61,681 bases of DNA from Basidiobolus meristosporus CBS 931.73 (lineage: Eukaryota; Basidiobolomycota; Basidiobolomycetes; Basidiobolales; Basidiobolaceae), in the NCBI GenBank assembly GCA_002104905.1, contig MCFE01000531.1, positions 1 to 61,681 on the forward strand, in the 5' to 3' direction. A program made the position numbers and the translations under genes. This document shows positions 1 to 10,152 of the stretch, piece by piece. Numbering within the stretch: position 1 is the stretch's first letter; each line of letters opens with the position of its first letter. The notes beneath the pieces are model-generated. The model worked only from the letters and a program-made list of their open reading frames with translations. It ran no database searches and was not told the origin of the DNA.

Positions 1-1771
1 TCCTGGTATCTCTGCTGTGGATGATGCATACAAGTACTTTCAAGAAGTATTTGCATACCCACCTGCTCATTGCCTTAAAGATGGCTGGGTTCCAGCATTT
101 GGGTCATTCATGCAAGACACCCTCTCTGATAGTCAATGGTTCACTGCCAAGTCCCTTCTTCTTGCAATCAGCAAGTATCTCTCTTCCAAATCTGCTGGTC
201 TGGACCCCCTTCATATATGCACTCTCAAGGTTTTGGCTAGAAATGCAGCTTTCCTAGATGATTTGAAGATTTTCTTTCATCATTGCCTGAGGCTAGGGTT
301 TACCCCTTCACAGTGGAATCTCTCTCACTTTCACTCTTTGCCAAAGAAGTCCACTTCCTCAACCATTGACAACTTCAGGCCTATTGCCTTGACACCAATG
401 CTTAGAAGAATATTTGAAGCCTGACTCCTCAACCACCTGAAGGACTCCCTCTTGGCCCAGTTTTATCCTGCACAAGCTGGCTTTAGGGGTGGCTACTCTA
501 CTGTAACGCATTCAGTTGTATCTCATGATGCTTTTTACCTATCAGGTCATGAAGAAAGAAAACACAGAATCTTTATTGACCTGAAGCAAGCACATGATAG
601 GGTAGTGATCCCAATACTCCTGAAGAAGCTAACAAACCAGAATGTATCCAGTCAGCTTCTTAGGATTGAACACTCACTCTTCTCAGCCTGCTATTCCACA
701 ATTAGTGTTAATGGTCTGATTTCATCTCCATTTCCCAGGCTCAGGGGCCTATTCCAGGGATCTTTGCATTCACCAATCCTGTTCAATGTCTACATTGATG
801 ACCTGGCTCAAAGTCTCTGCTCCAATGACTCAGGAGCTGCTGTGCCCTCTGAACTGCTATTTGCTGATGACATCCAATTGCTGCCTAGGAGTCTCTCAGA
901 AGCTAATCATTTGCTGAGTAAAGTCAGCCAATGGTGTACTGCCAATTGTATGGAAGTGAACACTTCTAAATCAGAATACATTGGTCCTACACCAGAGTGG
1001 AATATTTCCTTCAATAACTCCCTTCTGCCTCAACCTTCCTCTTACAGCTACCTTGGACTCCCAACTTGTCAAAGTGGTATTTCTTGGGTAGCTTGCACTG
1101 AAAAGTGTGTTCAAAGGGCTTCTGCCACTTTAAGATTCCTACAGCTCAAAGGGACCAGATGGCATCCCCTGATTAGGCTACAGCTATTCAAGGCCTTTGT
1201 GAGGTCATCTTAGGAGTATGCTGCTCCTATGATGTGTTTGGCTGCTGATCCTGACCTCATTACCAAGGTACAAGCTCTTCAGCAAGAAGCTATTGGCTGG
1301 GTAGTCAATGCTTCTGACTACCATTCTAGGCAATATCAGAGACTTATACATAGTATGACTGGTATTAAGGCTGTGCCAATCAGATTTGAGACTTTAGGTA
1401 TCAGATTTGGGCAGCACTATGCAAAAGCATCACCCAATAATCCTTTGAAGATCTTAGTCAATAAGATTACTAACAACTTAGTCCAAGCTACCCCAAAGTC
1501 ATTGGTGAGGAAGAAGATACACTTTCCTGATGGTTATAGAGATTATCTGGCCTCCAACAGTGCCAAGCCACCTAGTGAGCATATTCCTCTCTCTGTAGCA
1601 ATGCATAAAAGGAAGCTGGAGAGTATCTCCAGAGTTGCTAGCTCAAAAGACAGAGTTGGACTTATTTCTCATGAGAGTAGACATTCCCATATGTTGTATC
1701 CTAGAGAAAGTGTAATAAGACTCTTGAATGGTTTAAATGAACTAAAGGGACAATTAAGTGCAGAATCTTAG
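1..1771 (+). pseudogene. LINE (non-LTR) reverse transcriptase, 3' part, two in-frame stops
   Basis: One reading frame runs from the window edge to a TAG at 1769-1771. It is interrupted only by TGA at 422-424 and TAG at 1211-1213. Reverse-transcriptase landmarks appear in order: a PKK..NFRPIAL block (about 343-390), an IDLKQAHDRV block (about 575-605), an NVYIDDL block (about 785-805) and the catalytic FADD (about 861-872), then a thumb/connection region ending in FVRSS.EYA, typical of jockey/I-like LINEs. The family copies its RNA into nicked genomic DNA. The endonuclease part would lie upstream, outside the window. Because both stops sit in one otherwise intact frame, this is a fairly young inactivated copy. 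An unusual genetic code is unlikely, since normal genes here end at TAA, TAG and TGA. Confidence 0.88.
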
Positions 1772-2903
1772 AATTGTCAGAGAGTGGCGGAAATATTAGC
1801 AGAAAGATTCTGATCTAATATTGGTCTTGGATATAGCTGGGTTGGCTATAAAGACAATGATATTTGTTTGCTAGGCAGGCTAGGCTTGGTGTTCTTTGGA
1901 GTGCTAGATATACTAGGCTTGGATAGAAACTAGAACAGAATTGTTGGACTCTTATTTTTGCTGAGACAGAATCTTAATTTTGTTGAGACACACACTAAAC
2001 CAAAAGGTTCAGTAAACTTTATTTATACTTTTCTGATCAAGTTGAATTAGTAAGCGCCAAGGGACTGGATTGATTGAAATCAATTTGGGTGTTCATAGGT
2101 GCATAAGATAAATGAAAATTACATCATCAATCAACTGATGTCTTGGCAACTGCACAGTGGTTGGATAGATCTCAGATGACTAATCACCTGGGAAGGCTTG
2201 GCAGATAGGTTGATAACGTAATGACCATTTGAAAATAGATCAGGTGTGATAGCTAAAAATAAATTCTGAGGTGGGATAAAATAAACTGTAACTGGGATTT
2301 GTTATGTTTGGGTTAGGGAGAATCAGTTAGGGTACTAGATTTTCAAATGGAGTAAAATTGGCTAAGTTTTAAATGTTGATGCACAACACCATAGTTGAGC
2401 AGACATATCCCTTTACATCAGGAGTTCCTTCTTTGCCTTCCAGGCCATAAGGTGGAGAATGAACACACTTTGCTTGGGCTTCAAGTGCCCCTACAGTAGC
2501 AGGTATTTTTACTTCTCTCATGTAGAGAGCTGCTTTGGGTTCAGGGATACCCAATCTTTGTTCCAATTTCACAAACAAAGGGAGCTCATCCAGAGACTTT
2601 CTGCTATCATATCTGCAATTAGACTTGAGCTTCTGCCTTCCTGTGAGATCCCTGCCTTCCAGGAAGTGGTAGTATAGCTCTACACTTTCCTTGGTGCTTT
2701 GCTTTCAAATAACTCCCAGCTTTACTTCATTTTCTAGCCTGATGTGTTGACAAATTTCTTTTCAGAACTTGACTCAACTTGAGCAGTATATTTACCTTCA
2801 CATTACCAAAGATACATTTTCTTTGTACAGTTTGCACTACTGAACTTATATCAAGTTAAAATGGTATTACTATACTTGATCAGATTCAATAAAAGAGTTT
2901 AGA

Positions 2904-2923
2904 CCCTTAACCCTAACCCTAAG
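2904..2923 (-). repeat. Short interstitial telomere-like tract (CCCTAA)n
   Basis: The sequence CCCTTAACCCTAACCCTAAG contains about three CCCTAA units, one with an extra T. On the minus strand this reads as TTAGGG, the common fungal telomere repeat. It lies inside repeat-rich DNA with genes on both sides, so it is not a chromosome end here. Confidence 0.6.
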
Positions 2924-3104
2924 AATCTTCTATTCCCAGCTGGCTTCTTTATTTGTAGTCAGACTTGCCTAAAATCAAATAAAGATTTCACCTACCTTGG
3001 TGACTTTCCCTCCCCTAAGATTTCACCTGTTGGTGACTGTCTCCCCCCTAAATTTTTCAACTTGGTGACTTTCTTCCCCCCAACCCTAAGAGTAACAGCT
3101 TGGG

Positions 3105-3460
3105 GCTCATAACCTGCTGTAAGAGTCTTGGAGATATTAGAAGTGATTGGGAAATAGAGTAGATTATGTGGTTTTCACTTAATGATTTATTGAATGTAAA
3201 AGTAGTAGTGATACTTCCACATGGTCTTGGCATTACAAGCACATAGAATATGTTTAGAAAGGTCCCAAAAACATGTGTGCAAAGTTTGGGGCTGTTTGGA
3301 GAACTTATCTAATTTTCATGTTCTGGGTACCTGATGTTTTGGTGAAATGTTGTAAGTAAATCCCAACAAGGAATTTGGTCAGTATTCCCCAAGATTTGAA
3401 GGTGATGATCTAAGTGACTAAGTTATCTGAATATTTAGGTGCGATTATGATATACAACAA
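3105..3460 (+). repeat. Dispersed ~330-bp repeat, copy 1
   Basis: It shares long blocks with the copies near 9.4, 60.4 and 61.0 kb, including GGTTTTCACTTAATGATTTA, GTGTGCAAAG.TTGGGGCTGT, a block on an AACAAGGA.T.TGGTCAG theme, and an end block CTAAGTGAC.AAGT...GAATATTTAGGTG. I saw no terminal inverted repeats or target-site duplication, so the element class is unknown. Confidence 0.75.
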
Positions 3461-4692
3461 TTATCACCCCTCTAACCAAAAACAGTAAGAACTCAAACAG
3501 CTCTAACACAGGACTTAAGTGACAACGCAAATACAAATTTTTGGGCGTAAACATCGATATACTAAAGAAGTTATACAGACTGAAGTTCCCTGATTGACAT
3601 GGACATTTCCAGACAACCTGTTGATCTCACATGACTTCTTGATTGAAGAATGTCAAGATATGATCTTATCAGTTGGCAACTATAATGTCTCTTACCCTGA
3701 ACACAACTATTTGGAGCAATATTTCTAGAATTGACTTCCTGGTCATAAATCATTAGTTCACTCGTAGTCTTGAACTTACCTGATGTAGACTAGGCTATAT
3801 CAGCCAGGTATATTCTCGAGCTTGGCCCATATGGAATAATCTATAGTATTCGGATCAGCCAATGATGTTATTAGCATTGACCTCCACGACATCTAAATAT
3901 ATCCACTATGCATTATGTAAGAAGAGCCAGTATTAATATGATAGATAACAATAAGCGAGCGAGCGCTTGTGGTTCAATTAATCAATGGGTGTGTTGACTC
4001 AGCGTATCTTTTAGAGGAAATATTTTTGGCACGAGGCTGGCTCGGTTTTGGTGAATGGTTTCATTAAATCATAGTCCAAATGGAAGCAGCCTCAATGCCT
4101 GCAAGTGCAGAATTCAGCTTACATTGATGTTTGGTACAGACGCATGTCTATTGCAGTCCCACAGCATCCTTAATAACACACGGATGGAAAATCTTTGGGG
4201 TGTGATTCCCAGATATTGGAGTGCTTGATACAATAGGCATTCCAATATGGATGTCAACAAATTTGGATCATGTTCGATTATCTTCAACAATAGTAGTTAA
4301 TCACATTCATCCGTAGCATAGGCCCCGCGAAAAAGGACATTCCACCACGAGTTTATATCATAATGTGGGCCAATGATAGAGTTGATGCAAGATATATCTT
4401 CGCTGATAGCGATGGTAGCCTTGGTGTCGGCAAAAGTGATTCTGATTTTATGGACAGGTCTTGTAAGTATTCTATCCACACCGATCTAGACCTCATCAAG
4501 AAGAAATTTTACCCTTTGCTGGGGTAGAAATAGCATAGACTAATGGTCAGAAATTATAAGCCATGTAAGGTGGGTTTGTAAAGCCAAGAAATATTGGCCC
4601 AAACAAACGGACAAACCAATAGATAGAATAATCTGAAGTATTGCTCATTCGGCACAATGGATGGTACCATCGAAAACAGCAAAGATCACACT

Positions 4693-4698
4693 TATAAA
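4693..4698 (+). promoter_or_regulatory. TATA box of first secreted Cys-rich gene
   Basis: TATAAA lies 46 nt before the ATG at 4739, in the context CACTTATAAAGGCAG. The paralogue downstream has CACTTATATAAGGACTG at the same distance, so the core promoter was duplicated with the gene. Confidence 0.7.
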
Positions 4699-4738
4699 GG
4701 CAGCCTTGGCAGAATATTCCCAACATCACTCCGTCAAA

Positions 4739-5257
4739 ATGCGCTTCGCTTTTCTCTCGCTACTCGGTACCGCGCTCGCCGCATCCAACTGCCTTGCCGC
4801 TCCTGTAAAGCAGGCCAACGTCACTGTGTACACCGACTTTGAGGTTGGCCACTATAATTATTACTCTGAGTCCCAAGATATGCAGTTATGGGCGAAGCGA
4901 GTTTCTGGATCCGTTGATATCTGCAAGGAGGATATGTGCCTCAAAATGTACTTCCTTAATGACTTGAATCCGCTACTCCTTCCTCAGGCGAACTTCCCAT
5001 TTGGTACTGGCTGTCTTATTTGGGCCAATACTACGTATGACGGAGTTGATGACCAAAGCAGCCAGCTGAGCGCTAACTGGGGTGAAGTTGCTGTTCCTCT
5101 TTATTGTGACAAGAAATGCACAAACAAGGATTTTGCCCGCTATTGCAATTATAGGTGTGGTGGTGGAGGCGAGTATCCATTCCCTGAGAACTTCTACTCC
5201 TACAGAATGACTAAGGAACAACTGCTAGCAGCTCTTCAGGGCTCCTTACCAAAATAA
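4739..5257 (+). CDS. Secreted Cys-rich protein, tandem paralogue 1
   Basis: The single-exon ORF from the ATG at 4739 encodes 172 residues. The N-terminus is a classical signal peptide (MRFAFLSLLGTALAASNCLAA) with likely cleavage after the Ala-rich stretch. The mature part has about eight Cys residues spaced as C.4.C, a single C, then C.3.C and C.3.C, and an N-glycosylation site (NTTY). I chose this start over an upstream in-frame one because it gives the signal peptide and fits the TATA box at 4693. The next gene at 5704 is a diverged copy with the same Cys layout. No enzymatic motif is visible and the function is unknown; a wall, adhesion or effector-like role is inference. Confidence 0.8.
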   Translation: MRFAFLSLLGTALAASNCLAAPVKQANVTVYTDFEVGHYNYYSESQDMQLWAKRVSGSVDICKEDMCLKMYFLNDLNPLLLPQANFPFGTGCLIWANTTYDGVDDQSSQLSANWGEVAVPLYCDKKCTNKDFARYCNYRCGGGGEYPFPENFYSYRMTKEQLLAALQGSLPK

Positions 5258-5703
5258 ATATCTTTTCCGACCTCATTACCAATATATATGTATAATATGC
5301 GTTTTGGCAGCCTCCAAATGGCTGGATAAAATATCAGATAATTGATTTTGCAATCAAAAGCCTTGTGTTTGCTACGAAATATATGGGACCTACTGCTTGG
5401 ATATCAGCTTGCTCATACTCGCGTATGCTTATTACTAAAAAACCAGTGTTACAGAGGTTAAACTATGGAGCATTTGGTACACGGTTAAGGAAAGAATCAG
5501 TAATGAATTGTGTACTGCCAATTTAGAAGGTGCTTAGAATTACCGTAAGTAGAGGTGTATCTGGTCATATTTCCTGTAGCGGCTAATCTGCAGATGATAT
5601 CGAAAATTGAGAATTTCGTTCCAAGCCCAGTTATTCAGGACTCGAAGCTTTCCAATCACTTATATAAGGACTGCGGGAGTAGTCGTTACTACATTCAAAG
5701 ACC
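5258..5703. other. Intergenic spacer between the secreted paralogues
   Basis: It holds the 3' flank of the first gene and the promoter of the second, including the TATA box at 5661. No further gene was seen. Confidence 0.6.
5661..5668 (+). promoter_or_regulatory. TATA box of second secreted Cys-rich gene
   Basis: TATATAAG lies 43 nt before the ATG at 5704, in a context closely like that of the first copy. Confidence 0.7.
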
Positions 5704-6201
5704 ATGCTTTATTCTTGCATTTTGTCCGTTGCTACCTTGGCCTTTGGCGCTACTTCCGTTGCCGCTACTTTTGCCTCCACAGCCAATGTTGCGCTTGGCT
5801 ATAAATGCTCACCCAACGCTCCAGAGCTTATGACTTTTGGACCCGCCTGCTCTTTCTACCAAGCTGTGGACCTCAACGTCTGCAGCGACAGTCGCTGTTA
5901 TGAAATACCATACGTGACCGATGGCCTAACCAATCTTCAGTTCGTTACTAATGTGTTCAGCGAGAACGTTCAGCTGAGCTATGATACCAAGATTGACTAT
6001 GACAAACTCACATCCCTCCAGCTCCAAATGGGAGACGACAAGATGCCACTGATGTGCAACCCTGGCGAGTGCACCGAGCAAGCGTTCAGTTTGATGTGCA
6101 AATACGAATGCGCTGGCGTTCACGATAATGACAAAGCTCTCGAGCACTTTGCCAATCTCAAAATTGGCATTGAAACCACATACGGTGTAAACACATATTA
6201 A
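5704..6201 (+). CDS. Secreted Cys-rich protein, tandem paralogue 2
   Basis: The single-exon ORF encodes 165 residues and starts with a hydrophobic signal peptide (MLYSCILSVATLAFGATSVAA). Its Cys pattern and flanking residues parallel the protein at 4739: C.DSRCYEIPYVTDG against C.EDMCLKMYFLNDL, and MPLMCNPGECTEQAF..MCKYEC against VPLYCDKKCTNKDF..YCNYRC. The sequences are otherwise well diverged, so the tandem duplication is not recent. No catalytic motif is visible; the product is probably secreted and disulfide-bonded. Confidence 0.8.
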   Translation: MLYSCILSVATLAFGATSVAATFASTANVALGYKCSPNAPELMTFGPACSFYQAVDLNVCSDSRCYEIPYVTDGLTNLQFVTNVFSENVQLSYDTKIDYDKLTSLQLQMGDDKMPLMCNPGECTEQAFSLMCKYECAGVHDNDKALEHFANLKIGIETTYGVNTY

Positions 6202-6724
6202 CCTAGAACAAAAGGAAATAAAATTATCCAACATACAAGATGGCAACGCTCGTAATCAGCACCTTATCGATTTGGCACTTTAATCTATGCTATCGTGAAG
6301 GTCTACCAAAGCAGGTGGTCTGAGGATTGATAAAGCTGATCAGGTGTGCACTCCTCCACAATGGGTTCGTAGCTCAACGGTGGAAGTAATCCATTCACGC
6401 CAATTGCGGGGTCAACGTGCTTACTTGTACCGAGAATAGTGATATACATTGTTGTACTAGTGAGCATGTATCAGACACTAAATCTATCAGCAGGATTGGC
6501 TCCTCAGATGAAACTTCTATCCAAGAATGTAGTATCTATTCGCTAGAATCCAGGAATGCAGCATCTATTGGCCAGAGAATCCGCATAACCGCAATAGAAG
6601 CTTCCTGCTGCGTATTTTTTTGGAAAGATATCTTAATGCATGCTTCAGGAGTAAGAGTGATTATCTCTTGGTGCCTTGAGATGAGTAAGAATAAGACTAA
6701 TTTGGCTTTGCATTTAGCCATCAA

Positions 6725-6776
6725 GGGCAAGTCAGAAATGTGGGTCTAAAGGGCAAGTCAGAAATGTGGGTCTAGA
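6725..6776 (+). repeat. 26-bp tandem duplication
   Basis: GGGCAAGTCAGAAATGTGGG plus TCTA(A/G)A occurs twice in a row with one mismatch. Confidence 0.9.
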
Positions 6777-7262
6777 CCCAGACACCATGATCTGCAACCT
6801 TGTCTGTCAAAACAGGTTTAAAAATTACAACAAAGTACAAATGATAGGATGTGTCCGTAACTGAAGCGAATATTCCATTAGAACGAGATAGGGTTACTGC
6901 CTCCATGCGCGCCTTGAAATGAGCAGTAGTCAACCACTTATAGTGTCAGACCGGGAATGTAGACTTGAGTTTTCATACACACGTAGCATCTCCATGGGTT
7001 TGGAGGCGATACATGCTAACACAACAATATATCTGTGTCTTGGTTCAATAATGGATTCGAAAAATTTGTTCCACAATGGTAACTTGATGAGGCTTATCTT
7101 TGGACAACCTTCCAGGCTTCATAACTGCTCGCTATGTTTGGTGTAAATTTCAATGGTGATTGACGATTCATTGGGGATACCAAAAGCATTAAGATTGTTA
7201 TGCATAGGCCACAATCAATGGGTGACGCTTATTCCTAAAGCAGCACAAACTTCACCCAAAGT

Positions 7263-7379
7263 AGTTATCGCAATAATTCATTCACCTTTTGCACGCGGTT
7301 AAATACTGGAATATGGAGTTATCGCAATAATTCATTCACCTTTTGCACGCGGTTAAATACTGGAATATGGAGTTATCGC
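7263..7379 (+). repeat. 54-bp exact tandem duplication
   Basis: Two identical 54-bp units beginning AGTTATCGCAATAATTC sit head to tail, followed by nine bases of a third. Confidence 0.95.
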
Positions 7380-8654
7380 CATTTTATTAGTATAAATCAT
7401 CCGATTTACATGGCCTGGGTGTTGCCAGATTAGTGACAGATTGACTTATATTTAGCCTACAGTTTCGATCAACATCCATTCCTATTTCAGGATGACATAT
7501 AATCGATGCAACATCGGTTGTTACTATCGGTTATTACTACTATGATTGGAATTAAATCACGGGAGGTTGAGTTTTGTTACGCTCGTAGAGGGAAATCCCG
7601 GCTAAACAGTAAATCTGTTGGGATTCCGGGGAGAGTAAGAGTTGATCCAGGATGCGAGGGAGATGATACTTTATTCGCGTACAAGTCTGTCTGCAATAGT
7701 TGTTCATATTATGCCTTATGTACTGTGTGCTAAATTAGTGATAGAGAGGGTTTTTGTCAGAATAACTCTATTTGGGTGCAGATTGGCATAATTGGTCTTA
7801 TACCATTACAGATGATTGTCCTCTACCAAGTGCCTACCACTTGTCCTACTGCCATGCTTTACCCTGTAACAGTTTGGACCTGCACTACTACTAAGCTTTA
7901 TGATGTAATGTTGACATTAATCTCAACTCCTTCCATTCTGTGAGTTACCCACAAGGTACACTAACAATCCCGATCAACTCCTGTGCATATTGATTATCTT
8001 GGCTAGAATTTGCTGTAGTTATCTCAAACATATCAAAGCAGAAGCTTAGCAATGAATATTAATAAATTGTCACCTCTTCTTTGCAATCTGATTTTTATAG
8101 ATTTACTTAGCTACTATCACAAGTATGTTAGGCAGGAATAATAATAGTACTGTTATTTTAGAACTTATACACTAGGCCCTTGGCACATCATGTATGATAA
8201 AGTGAACTTAGATTGTGTATTGTTATGGAGCTATACTACTTTGCTTCTCCTACTTTTTCTCCTGTATGTGACTTTTGGTACATCTACCTCCTAGAATAAG
8301 GAATGTTGCAAGATTCTAAGGAGTTTGGTCAGTAATCTCAAAAACTACAAGAATTGCATGATATTCACTTGTTATATTAAATCTATTTAAGCCTAATATA
8401 TAATAGAACAAATATCTGAAGGAAGATCCCTGGAAGCAGTCTGCAAAGCTACGGGTCTTTTTGTTAAGTTTAAGAACTCCAATAACTTCAATGCATACTC
8501 TTCAAACAAAAGCTAGTATTTTACATATTTCATTGCAAGTTAGGAACTTGTTGCTTGAAAATAGCCAATATGCTATATAGAATTTTATGCTATTCAGTTA
8601 GTGGAGTAACAACCAGGTATCTTCAAGTATCAACCTCTTAAAGATGCTGAGAAA

Positions 8655-9100
8655 ATTGGAACTCCACCTAAATATTCACCTAACTTAGCTACTTTGATCA
8701 TTACATACAAATCTTAGAGAATACTGACCAAACTCCTTGTTGGGATTTACTTAGAATATTTACCCAGAATATGAATATTGAATAAGTTGTCTAAACAGCC
8801 CCAAACTTTGCACAGATGCTCTTGGGACCTTGCTAAGCCTATTCTACATGTTTGTTATGCTCAAAGTTGTCCAAACAGCCCCAAACTTTGCACACATATT
8901 CTTGGGATCTTCCTTAACCTGTTCTATGTGTTTGTTATGCCAAGACCATGTAAAAGTATCAATCCTACTTTTACATTGAATAAATCATTAAGCAAAAACC
9001 ACATAATAGACTTGTTCTCCCAATCACTGCCAATATCTTCAAGACTCTTACAACTAAGAAGTCCCAATATATGGCTTGACCCTGCTATGAGGTGACTAAG
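8655..9100 (-). repeat. Dispersed repeat, reverse-oriented copy with internal 80-bp duplication
   Basis: On the minus strand this matches the copies at 3.1 and 9.4 kb (ACCTAAATATTCACC, ACTGACCAAACTCCTTGTTG, CAGCCCCAAACTTTGCAC). The segment from GTTGTC(T/C)AAACAGCCCC occurs at 8786 and again at 8866, a diverged 80-bp tandem duplication within the copy. Confidence 0.75.
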
Positions 9101-9209
9101 TTATGTAGTAGAAAGCCTCTGCACATTGTAAAATGTTTCAGGTGTGGCATTTTAGAGATTGTAATACCTTCCAATTATGAATAATCCTCCCCTATATAAT
9201 CTACTATTG

Positions 9210-9410
9210 CCTGAGCTTTGAGCACAGTGGAAGTGCTTAAATGAAAGAGAATATTAGGAGGTTTTACTGGTGAACTGTATATTGTAGGAGTAGTATTTGT
9301 ATTTCTACATGATATTGGCAAAACAAGCACACAATATATGCTGAGTAAGATCCAAAGTGCATGTGTGCAAAGTGTGGGGCTGCTGAGACAACTTTGGGAC
9401 TTGCATGTCC
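9210..9410 (+). repeat. Dispersed repeat, partial diverged copy
   Basis: It contains the GTATTTCTACATGATATTGGCAA and GTGTGCAAAGTGTGGGGCTGC blocks of the family. The final part of the repeat is missing, as if interrupted by the next copy at 9415. Confidence 0.6.
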
Positions 9411-9414
9411 TCAA

Positions 9415-9745
9415 TGTTGAAAGAGTCTTGATGATAAAGGAAGTGATTGGAAGAACATGTAGATATTGTGGTTTTCACTTAATGATTTATTGAGTGTAAA
9501 AGTAATATTTCTACTTTTACATGGTCTTGGCATTACAAGCATGTAGAATATGTTTAGGAAGGTCCAAAGAGCATGTGTGCAAAGCTTGGGGCTGTTTGAC
9601 AACTTATCTAATTTTTATGTTCTTGGAATCTGATATGTTGGTGAAAATATTCTAAATAAATCTAAACAAGGAGTTTGGTCAGTATTCTCTAGGATTTGAA
9701 GGCAATCTTTCTAAGTGACCAAGTAGGGTGAATATTTAGGTGTAA
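9415..9745 (+). repeat. Dispersed ~330-bp repeat, copy at 9.4 kb
   Basis: The copy is nearly full length and collinear with the one at 3.1 kb. It shares GTGGTTTTCACTTAATGATT, TACATGGTCTTGGCATTACA, AACTTATCTAATTTT.ATGTTC and the GAATATTTAGGTGTAATTA end. Confidence 0.75.
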
Positions 9746-9851
9746 TTACAAATTTCTACAACAATATGAATGAGCTGTGATAGAGTCTTGACAAAAATAA
9801 GAACCTCAATTATCCACATATTCTGATATCAAACTCATAGCAGAGGTTATT

Positions 9852-10152
9852 TTATGTTAGATTAATAAAGGAAGAACTCATTGTAGCATTGCTGAATACT
9901 GCAGTAGATCCTATTGTGCTGCTACTGATTGATGCAACAGTGGATGAAGGTGAAGACAATGAGCTACCACCAGTCAAAGTACTGATTGCTGAGACAGAGC
10001 CATCACTGACTGGCAAATTAATTGCAGTGGCACTTGTTGGGGCTTGAAGTGTTGGTTTTATCATCATAGACAGATGAGATAGTAGGCACAACTGCAGCAC
10101 TACATGCAGCAATAATGAAAGCTAAAATGCTAAGGATTGAGTTTAAACTCAT
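9852..10152 (-). pseudogene. Ser/Thr-rich secreted protein, apparently frameshifted
   Basis: From an ATG at 10152 the minus strand encodes a clean signal peptide (MSLNSILSILAFIIAACSAA) and a short Thr/Ser stretch that stops near 10018. The neighbouring frame, open down to 9852, continues with the expected composition (Ser/Thr/Gly-rich, repeated SS and ST pairs). The two fit together if one base was gained or lost around 10040-10110. A small unseen intron is possible, but no clear GT..AG pair of sensible size is visible. The product would be a small O-glycosylated surface or secreted protein of unknown function. Confidence 0.4.

Larger units (their letters stand above)
1772..4738. other. AT-rich repeat-bearing intergenic region
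   Basis: No convincing gene was found. The stretch holds the tail after the LINE ORF, a telomere-like tract near 2904, and one full copy of a dispersed repeat near 3105-3460. The short open frames here lack start context, splice logic or recognisable motifs. The TATA box of the next gene lies at 4693. Confidence 0.6.
6202..9851. other. Gene-poor repeat-rich region
   Basis: I find no supportable gene here. The region holds two short tandem duplications (6725-6776 and 7263-7379), a reverse-oriented copy of the dispersed repeat with an internal 80-bp duplication, a partial copy (9210-9410) and a further copy (9415-9745). Confidence 0.55.

Noticed and set aside
1-1771. Reassigned stop codons as the reason for the interrupted LINE frame
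   Set aside because: TGA, TAG and TAA all act as normal stops in the intact genes of this window.
6362-6425. Possible tRNA (GTAGCTCAACGGTGGA)
   Set aside because: Only the A-box-like segment matches. The T-arm and acceptor stem do not form.
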